Notes: a model not told the origin generated them from the sequence alone. Positions 34,756 through 43,715 are shown, counted from the stretch's first letter. The stretch is DNA of 64,000 nucleotides from Anabaena azotica FACHB-119 (GCF_014697625.1 NZ_JACJSG010000017.1:1-64000); one strand, 5' to 3'. Made by a program: numbers and translations.

Positions 34756-35595
34756 ATGAATTGGAAAATGCAAAACTCAAGGTGGCGAATTCTGGTAATG
34801 TATGGTTTATTGGGTGCGATCGCTCTACTCACACTTTTCCCGCTACTCTGGCTCATCAGCACTGCTTTAAAATCGCCTACAGAAAATATCTTTCAGTCGC
34901 CACCGCAGTTGATCCCGATGCAACCGACTGTAGACAACTTTCTTCAGGTCTGGAATGCTTTACCCTTTGCCCAGTACTTATACAACAGTACCTTAGTCGC
35001 AGTGCTGACTGTCGGCTTAAATCTCTTATTTTCGGCTTTAGCTGCTTATCCCTTAGCAAGGCTATCATTTCCGGGGAGAGATTGGATTTTTATTGCGATC
35101 GTCTCTACGATTATGATTCCCTTTCAAATCGTGATGATTCCACTGTACATTTTGACGGTACAGTTAGGATTACGTAATACTTATCTCGGCATGATTTTTC
35201 CTAGCTTGGCTTCTGCTTTTGGCATTTTCTTATTAAGGCAAGCTTTTATGAGTGTCCCCAAGGAAATAGAAGAAGCAGCCAGGATGGATGGTAGTTCTGA
35301 GTTGGGTTTGTGGTGGCACATTATGCTACCAGCAGTTAGACCAGCGATGGTCACTCTAGCTATTTTCGTCTTTATCGGCTCTTGGAGTGACTTTTTATGG
35401 CCTTTGATTGTAATTCAAGATGAGAACTTGTATACTTTGCCTTTGGGTGTAGCGAAACTGGCGGGGACATTTTCCCTTGACTGGCGGTTAGTCGCTGCTG
35501 GTTCAGTAATTGCGATCGCACCTGTGCTAATACTATTCCTCATCCTACAGCGTTACATTGTAGAAACAGATATTGGTAGTGGTGTCAAAGGTTAA
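34756..35595 (+). CDS. Carbohydrate ABC transporter permease (MalG type), orphan
   Basis: 279 residues from the ATG at 34756 (GGAAG 4 nt upstream), six predicted membrane helices. The EAA loop EEAARMDGSSELGLWWHIMLPAVRP contacts the ATPase. The C-terminal RYIVETDIGSGVKG is typical of the MalG/UgpE class that imports sugars or glycerol phosphate. No binding protein, MalF partner or ATPase lies nearby, so partners must be encoded elsewhere. Its stop codon directly abuts the stop of the convergent sugar transferase (no spacer at all). Confidence 0.92.
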   Translation: MNWKMQNSRWRILVMYGLLGAIALLTLFPLLWLISTALKSPTENIFQSPPQLIPMQPTVDNFLQVWNALPFAQYLYNSTLVAVLTVGLNLLFSALAAYPLARLSFPGRDWIFIAIVSTIMIPFQIVMIPLYILTVQLGLRNTYLGMIFPSLASAFGIFLLRQAFMSVPKEIEEAARMDGSSELGLWWHIMLPAVRPAMVTLAIFVFIGSWSDFLWPLIVIQDENLYTLPLGVAKLAGTFSLDWRLVAAGSVIAIAPVLILFLILQRYIVETDIGSGVKG

Positions 35596-36303
35596 CTAAC
35601 AAGCACCGTTTTTTCTCAACACCACCCAGATAGTTTTCAATATCAGATTCAGGTCATAAGCTATAGACCACTTACGCTGATAATCTAAATCCATCTGCAC
35701 AATAGTTTCAAAATCTTTGATGTTAGAACGACCCTTAGTTTGCCATTCTCCAGTTATCCCTGGCTTAACTCTTAATCTTTGCCAGTGATGTGGCTGATAA
35801 TGAACCACTTCATCAGGTGTAGGCGGACGGGTTCCCACCAAACTCATATCTCCTAGCAAAACATTCCAAAATTGGGGGAACTCATCTAAACTGGTACGAC
35901 GTAAAAATTTACCCATAGGGGTAATACGCGGGTCATTAATCGCTTTGAAAATGTGACCTTGAGCTTGGTTTTTCACCAAATGCTTGATTTTATCTGCATT
36001 TACCACCATAGAACGGAATTTCCAAATACGGAAATGTCTACCGTTGAGACCACAACGAATTTGAGAATAAAATATTGGCCCTGGATCATTAATAATAGTA
36101 AATATTGCTATGGGAATTGTGATTATGGCTGTAATTATCAACCCTACAATAGCCCCTAAAATATCAATTATTCTTTTGATAACGCTAATAGTTGAAGGGT
36201 GTAAAGACTGTTGTAAAAACCTTGCACTCATGGGATAATTCACAACAGCTAATCCATCCACTACAAAATTATTCGGTGTAGGATTCAAATCAGGTAAAGA
36301 CAT
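35596..36303 (-). CDS. Sugar-phosphate transferase, polyprenyl type (second copy)
   Basis: 235 residues. One membrane helix (IIDILGAIVGLIITAIITIPIAIF) precedes the transferase domain: GPIFYSQIRCGLNGRHFRIWKFRSMV, DEFPQFWNVLLGDMSLVGTRPPTPDEV, KPGITGEWQTKGRSNI. It belongs to the same enzyme class as 28968-29726 but to a different subgroup (short form, PPTPDEV). It may load a different first sugar or serve a different polymer. The convergent neighbour ends at the adjoining base, so there is no room for an independent terminator. Confidence 0.92.
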   Translation of the reverse strand: MSLPDLNPTPNNFVVDGLAVVNYPMSARFLQQSLHPSTISVIKRIIDILGAIVGLIITAIITIPIAIFTIINDPGPIFYSQIRCGLNGRHFRIWKFRSMVVNADKIKHLVKNQAQGHIFKAINDPRITPMGKFLRRTSLDEFPQFWNVLLGDMSLVGTRPPTPDEVVHYQPHHWQRLRVKPGITGEWQTKGRSNIKDFETIVQMDLDYQRKWSIAYDLNLILKTIWVVLRKNGAC

Positions 36304-37463
36304 AACTATAAATTATATTTTAACTGTTTGGGTGAATATATAATCTCCTGTCAAGTATAAATATACACAAAAAGCCTCATAGAGATAAAATATGTTCCTC
36401 ACAGTTCATTAAATCTTTTAATTTAACTGTGGCATTTTAAGCTTTGGTAATTTTTTAGTGAAGCTGAGTGAAAAAATGTTGTAGGTTTCGCTCTCGCAGG
36501 AATGAGGAGAGTGGGGTGCGATACCCACAGCAGTTTGCAAGTAAGTGAGGTACAAAAACAAGACTTAATCTTAGGTATCAAGATTTTATAACTCCTGCCT
36601 CCGGTTGGTAAGCGCAGCCTTACCACTCTGTGGAAGCAAGCTACGCGCAGCATTAGGAGGGAAAGAGAACCTAACTTTTCACGTTATGTGGAAAAGCCAA
36701 CGTCAGACCTAACCCCCCAGCCCCCTTCCCTACGTTCGCGTAGCGTGCCGTTCGCGGTAGCGTTGCGTAGCAAAGGCAGGGAAGGGGGAGAAATCAAAGC
36801 CTCTCTCCTTGTAGGAGCGAAAAGTCTGATCGGAGGCTTCCTCCAATCAGAACTTTTCAAGAGAGAGGTCTTCTAGATGCCGTGAAAAGTCAGAAAGAGA
36901 ACCACTCTAGTTGGTGAATCTCGACTCCAAGGTAGTTTCGACTACGCTCAACCACCTTGGAATCGAAACTCGATCACCAGGTAGCGATGCGCTGAGTGCA
37001 GTCGTACCACTTTGTGGAAGCAAGCTACGCGATAGCGTCTGTCTACGACACGCTTAGGCTCACGCCGCTATATTGATTAATATTAGTCAAAGTTAACGGC
37101 TCAAACTCATGAGGTTGAAAGAGGACTTTCTTCTGGCGAAAAGTTTCTTGTAAAAATCAGGGATTTTCTCATTTACACAGTCAAGGTTCATTGTCATCTT
37201 GATAGGCAGAGTTTTTGTCTTCTTCGTTTACCACTGATGCCTTTACAAAAAGTTGCTGACACAATATATTGATTTACTATTGACCAATCGTTACTAACAA
37301 GGTTAAAGTATCAGCTTTAATTCCTTGAGTTTGCAGTGGAACCATCTGAATCTGTGAACGTCTCGATGTCAAAAAATAGCCATAACCACCGTTTTTCCGG
37401 AACAATTAAAAAAGTCCCGGAAATAATGCAAATAATCTCTGTAGCTCCTCACAACTCACAAGC
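36304..37463. other. 1.16-kb gene-free region with inverted-repeat cassettes
   Basis: No supportable gene; a minus frame at 36423-36653 lacks a start site and family features. Structures seen: a CCCCTTCCCTACGTTCGCGT cassette (36715-36790); arms around AAAGCCTCTCTCCTT / AAGAGAGAGGTCTT (36798-36870); TGGTGAATCTCGACTCCAAG against CCTTGGAATCGAAACTCGAT (36913-36980); and AAGCTACGCGATAGCGTCTG (37020-37060). These resemble the extragenic palindromes at 32652. The last 380 bp before the AMIN gene are plain. Confidence 0.6.
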
Positions 37464-38744
37464 ATGAAGTCACCTTTCCTCTTACTCGGTTTAATCAGCA
37501 CAATTCTTTTATCTACTCCTGCAAACGCAGCTCGCTTAGAATCATGGAAATTTGATCCTAATCGGAATCAACTAAATATCACCACTGACTCAGAAGTTAA
37601 ACCCAGAGCCTTTTTAATTAGTAACCCAGACAGAATTGTTATTGACCTTCCGGGAACAAGTTTCCAAAACAATACTCAGCGTCGAAATTTTGGAGCCGCA
37701 GTGCGGGAAATTCGGATAGGCAAAGTTGAGAATAATACAGCCAGAATTGTAATTGAGTTAGCACCCGGTTATACAACCACCCCCGACAAATTAGTAATTA
37801 AAGGGGATTCTGCCTCACATTGGATTGTCAACTTCTCAGCCATTAGGCAGGAAGCGGATAGTACTACAGTATCGAGCGAAGAAAAAGTTACCATTCCTGT
37901 AAATCAAAATTTAGAATTTGCGGGAGTCGTGCCTTTAAGTAGAGAAATATCCCAGCTAGATTCAAAAATTAAACAATTGATGAATCGCTATAGTTCTCTT
38001 TCCCCTGGTATGTTTTTCTTAGATATGGAAACGGGTGAATATCTAGACATCAATGGCGAAAAAACATTTGCCGCAGCCAGCACAATTAAATTCCCGATTC
38101 TCATTGCTTTATTCCAAGAAATAGATGCTGGCAGAATCAACCCGAATGAAACTTTAGTCATGCGCCGCGATTTAATGACAGGCGGTTCGGGAACAATGCA
38201 ATATGCAAAACCAGGCAGAAAATATAGTCTGATGGAAACTGCCAGCAAAATGATGATTATCAGCGATAATACCGCCACTAACATGATTATCGATCGCTTG
38301 GGTGGTAAAAATGTTTTGAATCAAAAATTCCGTAGCTGGGGATTACAAAACACCATCATTCGCAATTTGCTAGGAGACTTTAAAGGAACTAACAAAACCA
38401 GTCCTAAAGATTTAGTCCGGTTAGCGGCTTTAATTTCCAACAATAAGTTACTGACTGCTAGCAGTAATGCTCAAGTTATGGACATTATGCTACGTTGTAA
38501 AAACAGAAGTTTATTACCTGCTGGTCTTGGTAAAGGAGCAACAATTGCTCATAAAACAGGAACTTTAGGAAGAGTGTTAGCCGATGCGGGAATTATCCAA
38601 ACCCCCTCTGGTAAACGTTACTTAGCAGGAATTATGGTAGCCAGACCCTTTGGTGATGCTAGAGCCAGAGCTTTCATCAATCAAGTTTCTCGCTTAGTAT
38701 ATGGGTATATAGATCAACCAACATCAGCCAGCAGAAATTTTTAA
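37464..38744 (+). CDS. AMIN domain plus class A beta-lactamase-fold serine hydrolase
   Basis: 426 residues with a signal peptide (cleavage near ANA-ARL). Residues about 25-130 form an AMIN domain (peptidoglycan/envelope localisation; PRAFLISNPDRIVIDLPGTS). Residues about 165-420 have the penicillin-recognising fold: STIK (SxxK nucleophile), SDN in MIISDNTATNM, and HKTGTLG. The omega-loop position that carries Glu166 in class A beta-lactamases reads LLGDFKGTNKTSPKDL, with no obvious equivalent Glu, so deacylation may be poor. It is more likely a cell-wall-associated hydrolase or penicillin-binding-like protein than a resistance enzyme. Monocistronic. Confidence 0.9.
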   Translation: MKSPFLLLGLISTILLSTPANAARLESWKFDPNRNQLNITTDSEVKPRAFLISNPDRIVIDLPGTSFQNNTQRRNFGAAVREIRIGKVENNTARIVIELAPGYTTTPDKLVIKGDSASHWIVNFSAIRQEADSTTVSSEEKVTIPVNQNLEFAGVVPLSREISQLDSKIKQLMNRYSSLSPGMFFLDMETGEYLDINGEKTFAAASTIKFPILIALFQEIDAGRINPNETLVMRRDLMTGGSGTMQYAKPGRKYSLMETASKMMIISDNTATNMIIDRLGGKNVLNQKFRSWGLQNTIIRNLLGDFKGTNKTSPKDLVRLAALISNNKLLTASSNAQVMDIMLRCKNRSLLPAGLGKGATIAHKTGTLGRVLADAGIIQTPSGKRYLAGIMVARPFGDARARAFINQVSRLVYGYIDQPTSASRNF

Positions 38745-38790
38745 TAAAATCTTTTACTCAGGCACTTGCAATTGAAAAAATATCCAAAAT

Positions 38791-38855
38791 GTAGAGTGCG
38801 TCAGTAAAATAAACCCTAACCATACCAGGAAATTTTTCATACTGACGCACCCTAC
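38791..38855. repeat. Palindromic element GTAGGGTGCGTCAG, 65-bp type (copy 1)
   Basis: GTAGAGTGCGTCAGTA and TACTGACGCACCCTAC flank an AT-rich core. An inverted relative lies at 46172-46236. Homology extends outward into AAAATATCCAAAATGTAG. Confidence 0.8.
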
Positions 38856-38942
38856 TAACTAATAGTCAATTTTAATAAGTTCGTAGTAAGGACTTTAGTC
38901 CTTATTCCTGAAGCACTAAAGTGCTGACTACAAACTAACATC

Positions 38943-38987
38943 AAAAGCCAAGAATCAGATAGTTTTTATCTTGACTCTTGGCTTTTT
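38943..38987. terminator. Bidirectional intrinsic terminator
   Basis: Perfect 11-bp stem AAAAGCCAAGA / TCTTGGCTTTT with a 22-nt loop, followed by T on either strand. It sits between the convergent AMIN and DUF1350 genes and can serve both. Confidence 0.8.
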
Positions 38988-39009
38988 AATTCTGTATTGC
39001 CTACAAATC

Positions 39010-40068
39010 CTATAATGACCGTTCTTGTTCTAGAACCTGAAGTAATTTACCTACATACATTTCCAACTCAGAATTTCGTCTTTGTGGAGATTCAATAATC
39101 GGCCAACTATCAGGAAAATTCACAACAAATTTACCTAATTGAACACCTAACGGTTTTAAATGACCACCTACTAAATTCTGCTGTAAATCTGTTGGTGGCT
39201 TTTTGAAAGTATTGATAAACCAATCACAAGTCGATTTAGCAAGATTATCTGATTTAAAACTAACCAATCCCAGGAGATTAAAGAGATTAGTAGCCTGAAT
39301 TAAAGCATAAGTTTCTTCAGGAGTAGGCTTAACACCCCACCCCAATTTATCAACAAACCTAGCTAAAAATTTGGGAATGGCACTATCAGTACCACTGTTG
39401 ACAGGAGCTAAAAGTATAGAGGTCTGTCCTTTAATGAAGAGGCTCTTAAAGAAAGTTTTATCAATACTTGGGTTGTCAATTCTGTCCCAATAAGTATCTT
39501 GCTCTTTTCCTAGATAATATTTAATTAATTGAGTGGCTCTAGCACGTTTTTGTTTAAGTTCATTAATCAGGTATTCTAGATTTTGAACTACAGTTTGAAT
39601 CTTGCGTTCATTTTTGTCTTTCTCTGATGGATTTGATGTTTTGGTTATTATGTCGCGAATAACTTGTTCTAGTTCATCCTGTTCCCTTGGTAAGGCTGAA
39701 AATGCTTCTAAAAGAGCAACATACTTACAGCCAATACTATGACCCATCCATGAGAATTTGCGACTATTTAAATAAACATCATAATCATAACCAGCAAATT
39801 TTGCCATCCTGATGATCTCAGGGATAACTTCGTACTCTTCCTTTATCAGAAAACCTGCTTCTACATAATGATCAAAAGTAAAGTTAAAGGGTATGAGAAT
39901 AATAGTATAGCCGCTTGCAAATAAATATCGCAGCAAATAACGATAGAAGAACATCGGGCCGAAAGTACCGAAGAAAGCGCCACCAATAAATTGAATGACA
40001 CCTTTGGGTTTTGGATGTAGAGCAACCCAACTATGAGAAACAGGTTGGAATCTTAGTTTTGTTGTCAT
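39010..40068 (-). CDS. DUF1350 family protein, alpha/beta-hydrolase-like
   Basis: 352 residues, no signal peptide. N-terminal WVALHPKPKGVIQFIGGAFFGTFGPMFFYRYLL and GYTIILIPFNFTFDHYVEAG are DUF1350 hallmarks conserved from cyanobacteria to plastids. FSWMGHSIGCKYVALLEAF gives the nucleophile-elbow motif GHSIG of an alpha/beta hydrolase. A charged insert (about 125-180) separates this from the C-terminal part. Substrate unknown; family members are often plastid-targeted. Confidence 0.9.
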   Translation of the reverse strand: MTTKLRFQPVSHSWVALHPKPKGVIQFIGGAFFGTFGPMFFYRYLLRYLFASGYTIILIPFNFTFDHYVEAGFLIKEEYEVIPEIIRMAKFAGYDYDVYLNSRKFSWMGHSIGCKYVALLEAFSALPREQDELEQVIRDIITKTSNPSEKDKNERKIQTVVQNLEYLINELKQKRARATQLIKYYLGKEQDTYWDRIDNPSIDKTFFKSLFIKGQTSILLAPVNSGTDSAIPKFLARFVDKLGWGVKPTPEETYALIQATNLFNLLGLVSFKSDNLAKSTCDWFINTFKKPPTDLQQNLVGGHLKPLGVQLGKFVVNFPDSWPIIESPQRRNSELEMYVGKLLQVLEQERSL

Positions 40069-40181
40069 AATTGTCTATGCCTGATAAATGCTCTGTGTAT
40101 AAGTGGTTATACAAGAGCAGAGTTTAATTTTCCCAAAATTAGTCAATTTAGAGATGATTTATCAAGTAAACCTGAAATTGT

Positions 40182-40266
40182 CGGGTGCGTTAAAGCAGCG
40201 CCTAACGCACCGTATTTGCTGGTGCGTTACGGCTAATTCTTCTTACATAGCCGTAACACACCCTAC
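40182..40266. repeat. Multi-palindrome element, GTAGGGTGTGTTACGGC type (copy 2, inverted)
   Basis: GGGTGCGTTAAAGCAGCGCC to GCCGTAACACACCCTAC is the reverse-complement form of 10523-10630, lacking about 20 bp of its centre. Confidence 0.8.
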
Positions 40267-40439
40267 TTAATATTTACTTTATAAATAACCTCTTAAGCAC
40301 GAAAAAGGGCTAAAGCTTGGCTACTCTTTGACTCTGTGGTCAAATAAATATTTTTTAATCAGAGAAATAACTACCTTACCTTCAACTCACCCTAAAAATC
40401 CGACTGGAGAGCAAGGGGAAAATACAATTGATATATTAA

Positions 40440-40565
40440 TAGGACTTACGCAAGTGTCATAATCAAACTAACTTTAGGGTGCGTCAGCCCCAATAATTTC
40501 GTACAGATTCAAGGATTTTCCACATCTGACGCACCCTACCCCATGTGCCAGTTGCGTAAGTCCTG
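40440..40565 (+). mobile_element. MITE family II, intact 126-bp copy with ATTAA target duplication
   Basis: The ends AGGACTTACGCAAGTG and CAGTTGCGTAAGTCCT are inverted repeats. Nested inside are GGGTGCGTCAG and CTGACGCACCC. ATTAA precedes (40435-40439) and follows (40566-40570) the element, with single bases T and G at the outer borders. This is direct evidence that it moved as a transposable unit. Confidence 0.88.
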
Positions 40566-40752
40566 ATTAAATTAGGTTTGTAATCGATAATGCTGAATCT
40601 GCTGAAATATGAATTAATGCAAAATATTATTAAATTAATTTAAAACCTAACTAGCTATGTCCAAAGTAAGAAGTTGAAAATGTTGCCGTTATTCACAATA
40701 ACAGGAGTGTTTTTATGTAATATTCTACTTAAACTCAAAAAGAACTAATTCG

Positions 40753-40980
40753 ATGCTGAGTAATTATTCTATCTCTAACGAAGAAAAAGAGAGATTATTT
40801 CACCTACAGTTAGTCAAATATGGGGTGAAATATGAAAAAGCAGCTAAGGTAGCTCAACTGATGGTATCTAAGAGATTAGACAATCTGACAGACCAAGAAC
40901 AACAATTAGTAACGGAAGCTTGCCAAGAGTGGTTCAAAGCAAAGAAACGCTGTAACAACATAGACTCAAGCTGCAAATAA
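40753..40980 (+). CDS. Small conserved-looking cytoplasmic protein, unknown
   Basis: 75 residues, rich in Lys, Glu and Gln, predicted all-helical (SISNEEKERLFHLQLVKYGVKYEKAAKVAQLMVSKRLDNLTDQEQQLVTEACQEWF). No signal, membrane segment or metal motif. The regular helix-turn pattern and clean start suggest a real gene, but I do not recognise the family. Not in an operon. Confidence 0.6.
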   Translation: MLSNYSISNEEKERLFHLQLVKYGVKYEKAAKVAQLMVSKRLDNLTDQEQQLVTEACQEWFKAKKRCNNIDSSCK

Positions 40981-41430
40981 TCCTGTCTACTTGGTGATAT
41001 ATGCAAAATGCACAAGCTAAAGTATGGCGTTTCTAGTCTGAGTGAGGTAAATTTCGTTAAGGTTATAGGCTATGTAGGATGTAATTTATATAAGTGGAAA
41101 CTGCTATAAGATTTCGCTCATATTAGTATTTAAATTAACTAAGAAATACAAAACACTTAAATTTGTATGACGATCGCATCAAGGTAAACATCCAAATAAA
41201 TTAACAAAAACTGAAAAGCCACATTTCAACAATAATAATTGTTATTTTTATATAGGAATCCGATTTGATTTATGTATCCCTTACGGGAGCGTAGCCAAAA
41301 AATCTCAGTATATGTAGTATCTATAGGGTGGGCAGTGCAACGCCCTACGTATATTTCAAAAATAAAGTATGAGTCCTATATTTAGTGATTTTATTGCTTA
41401 GATTTTACTTTTAATGGTAGGTATGGGGTA
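40981..41430. other. Intergenic region upstream of GTPase gene
   Basis: 450 bp with no ORF. A short CCCTTACGGGAGCGTAGCC palindromic fragment (41279-41297) belongs to a common dispersed repeat type. Otherwise featureless. Confidence 0.5.
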
Positions 41431-43344
41431 ATGGTGCGCTTAAAACTGTGGCAGTGGGTGGTCTTAGCAACGCCGATCGCCTGCATAATAATTTTCTTGC
41501 TAGTATCCGCAGGGATACAGATTCATCAGTGGGGGATTAATTGGGTTTGGGGGGTGTTTACTCTGCTATTTGTGGCTTGGCGTTGGTTGCTGGTCAGGTG
41601 GACAAAACCAGCTATAGAGCAAGTAGAAGCTGCTTTAGCCGAGGTGAGGGAAGAACTGAAATCTGCGGTGGATGATACGACTACACCCAAACTCAGCAGT
41701 GATACAACACAACAAGTAGAAGCTGCATTGCAAGAAGTTCTCACAGCCGCACAAAGCGATCGCCCAATTTGGGAAGATTGGAACACATTTTGGCAACGTT
41801 GTCAAGATTTAGTGCGAGCGATCGCCCTGATTTATTACCCAGAGGCGCAATATCCCCTACTAAATATCTATGTTCCCCAAGCTTACGGCTTGATTCGGGG
41901 AACGGTGGATGATTTAGACCAGTGGATGCAGAAGTTATCACCAGCACTCAATCAGGTGACAATTGGACAAGCATACCAAGGATATGAAGTCTACCGCAAA
42001 CTAGAACCATCAGCGCGGAAGGTTTGGCGGGCTTGGAGTTGGGCGCAGTGGTTGTTAAATCCTGTGGCGGCGGCGGCTAACCGGGCGACTAAGGGGACGA
42101 CTAGTCAAGCAAACCAGCAATTATTGGTGAATTTGGGGCAATTACTCCGGGAAGCTGCCTTAAAAAACTTGTGTCGGCAGGCGATCGCACTTTACAGTGG
42201 GACTACACCACCTATTCCCACCACCACCGTTTCCACACCAACCTTACCCAAAACCAAGACTCAGACATTAGAAAGCATCCTCGCCCAAGCCGAACCAGTC
42301 GAGAAGGTAGAACAGAAGCCAGTCAGTATTTTACTGGTAGGAAGAACGGGGGCGGGAAAAAGCAGTTTAATTAACACCATCTTTCAAAGTAATTTGGCGG
42401 AGGTGGATGTATTACCAAGTACCGCAGAAATTCAAAATTACCATTGGCAAACCCAAGATGGCGAAACCTTGAATCTGTTGGATACGCCTGGATATGAACA
42501 AGTTAAGCGGGGTGACTTACGAGATTTAGTCCTCAACTACGCTACTGAAGCCGACTTGTTACTATTAGTTACCCCTGTACTTGACCCTGCTTTGCAAATG
42601 GATGTGGACTTTTTGCAGGAAATCAAAGCCACAGGTGCAGATATAAGCGCGATCGCAGTTGTTACCCAAGTAGACCGTTTGCGTCCCATCCGTGAATGGC
42701 AACCGCCTTATAATTGGCAAGAGGGGGATAGACCGAAGGAAATTGCCATCCGAGAAGCGACAGCATACCGTGCTGATTTGTTAGGAGACTATTGTAATTT
42801 AGTTCTGCCTGTTGTTACCAGCGATACCCAAACAGGTAGAACGGCTTGGGGAATCGAGGCTTTATCATTGGGATTAATCGAGGCGATCGCACCAGCAAAA
42901 CAACTGAGACTCGCCCGTTTCTTGCGTAACTTAGAAGCACGTACCGTAGCCGCCGCCAAAATCATCGACCATTACACCTTCCAAATGGCAACTACCCAAG
43001 GACTGACTGCATTATTAAAAAGTCCTGTGCTGCAGTTTATTTCTACAATTTCTACTGGTTCCCCAACCTTGGCTTACCTGCTAGCAGAACAAATTCCCGT
43101 AGAAAAGTTACCCATCGTTATCGGTAAACTGCAAATGGCTTATGATTTATTTTCGCTGTTAAAAACAGAAGACTCTAACACCAACTTTGATTTATTATCT
43201 TTGTGGCCGCTATTGTTAGAAAACCCCACTACCCCAGACCGCAACGCCTGGGCTTTTGGTCATGCAGTGGTGGAATACTGGACTCAAAATTTAACAGTTG
43301 AACAATTGCGGCAGCGTTTCGACTATTATTTACAGCAGGTTTGA
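41431..43344 (+). CDS. Membrane-tethered dynamin/Era-like GTPase
   Basis: 637 residues. Two N-terminal membrane helices (VVLATPIACIIIFLLVSAGI and WVWGVFTLLFVAWRWLLV) are followed by a helical region (60-290). The G domain has G1 GRTGAGKSSLIN near 301-312, G2-region Thr in LPSTAEIQ, and G3 DTPGYEQ near 349. The G4 position reads TQVD rather than NKxD, a known variant in cyanobacterial GTPases but one that may alter guanine selectivity. The C-terminal helical domain contains ATTQGLTALLKSPVLQF. Probably a membrane-remodelling or stress GTPase; no partner gene is adjacent. The toxin gene converges 13 bp after its stop. Confidence 0.85.
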   Translation: MVRLKLWQWVVLATPIACIIIFLLVSAGIQIHQWGINWVWGVFTLLFVAWRWLLVRWTKPAIEQVEAALAEVREELKSAVDDTTTPKLSSDTTQQVEAALQEVLTAAQSDRPIWEDWNTFWQRCQDLVRAIALIYYPEAQYPLLNIYVPQAYGLIRGTVDDLDQWMQKLSPALNQVTIGQAYQGYEVYRKLEPSARKVWRAWSWAQWLLNPVAAAANRATKGTTSQANQQLLVNLGQLLREAALKNLCRQAIALYSGTTPPIPTTTVSTPTLPKTKTQTLESILAQAEPVEKVEQKPVSILLVGRTGAGKSSLINTIFQSNLAEVDVLPSTAEIQNYHWQTQDGETLNLLDTPGYEQVKRGDLRDLVLNYATEADLLLLVTPVLDPALQMDVDFLQEIKATGADISAIAVVTQVDRLRPIREWQPPYNWQEGDRPKEIAIREATAYRADLLGDYCNLVLPVVTSDTQTGRTAWGIEALSLGLIEAIAPAKQLRLARFLRNLEARTVAAAKIIDHYTFQMATTQGLTALLKSPVLQFISTISTGSPTLAYLLAEQIPVEKLPIVIGKLQMAYDLFSLLKTEDSNTNFDLLSLWPLLLENPTTPDRNAWAFGHAVVEYWTQNLTVEQLRQRFDYYLQQV

Positions 43345-43357
43345 GGATAGGTGAAAA

Positions 43358-43690
43358 TTAGCGATCGCTGTAATGATAACGAGCTTGAATAAACTCAATC
43401 CGGTTATCACTAATTACATAAACAATCCGGTCAGTTTGATTAATACGGCGCGACCATACATTGGCATCCCGATATTTCAATTGCTCAGGATTGCCTGTTC
43501 CTTTAAAGGGATTACGCCTAATCTCTTCTACTAAAGATAAGACGCGCAGAGCAGTCTTTCTATTTGTTTCTACCCAGTAAGTGAGGTCTTCTAGAAATCT
43601 TTTGTCAAATACAAGGTCGCGTTCTGAATTATCTTCTGAAGAAGTTTCAGATTGAGAAAATGCTTCTGGTTCTAAATTATCCGCAGACAT
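43358..43690 (-). CDS. YoeB/Txe-family toxin of TA pair 1
   Basis: 110 residues. From about 25 on it follows YoeB: FDKRFLEDLTYWVETNRKTALRVL, GTGNPEQLKY (catalytic Glu), WSRRI, DRIVYVI (catalytic Arg), ARYHY (His/Tyr). YoeB cleaves mRNA at the ribosomal A site. All catalytic residues are kept, but three residues (SDR) follow the usually C-terminal Tyr. An acidic Ser/Glu-rich extension of about 24 residues precedes the fold. It has its own AAGGA site 5 nt before the ATG. A MITE now separates it from its antitoxin gene by 146 bp; before insertion the gap was about 8 nt. Confidence 0.9.
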   Translation of the reverse strand: MSADNLEPEAFSQSETSSEDNSERDLVFDKRFLEDLTYWVETNRKTALRVLSLVEEIRRNPFKGTGNPEQLKYRDANVWSRRINQTDRIVYVISDNRIEFIQARYHYSDR

Positions 43691-43715
43691 TAATTTCCTT
43701 ACTCTTCCTCATAAA

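Larger units (their letters stand above)
40069..40752. other. Intergenic region with two element types
   Basis: 684 bp between divergent genes. It contains the inverted multi-palindrome element (40182-40266) and an intact MITE family II copy with target duplication (40440-40565). The remainder is AT-rich without visible signals. Confidence 0.7.

Noticed and set aside
34674..35177. 167-codon plus-strand ORF overlapping the ABC permease
   Set aside because: It lies in another frame of the permease gene, has Cys/His-rich, low-complexity shadow composition and no family features; the permease frame has clear motifs.
36423..36653. 76-codon minus-strand ORF in the gene-free region
   Set aside because: The frame runs through palindromic repeat cassettes and has no start signal; composition is atypical for protein.
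37464..38744. Antibiotic-resistance beta-lactamase call
   Set aside because: The AMIN fusion and missing omega-loop Glu argue for a wall-associated role rather than a resistance enzyme.
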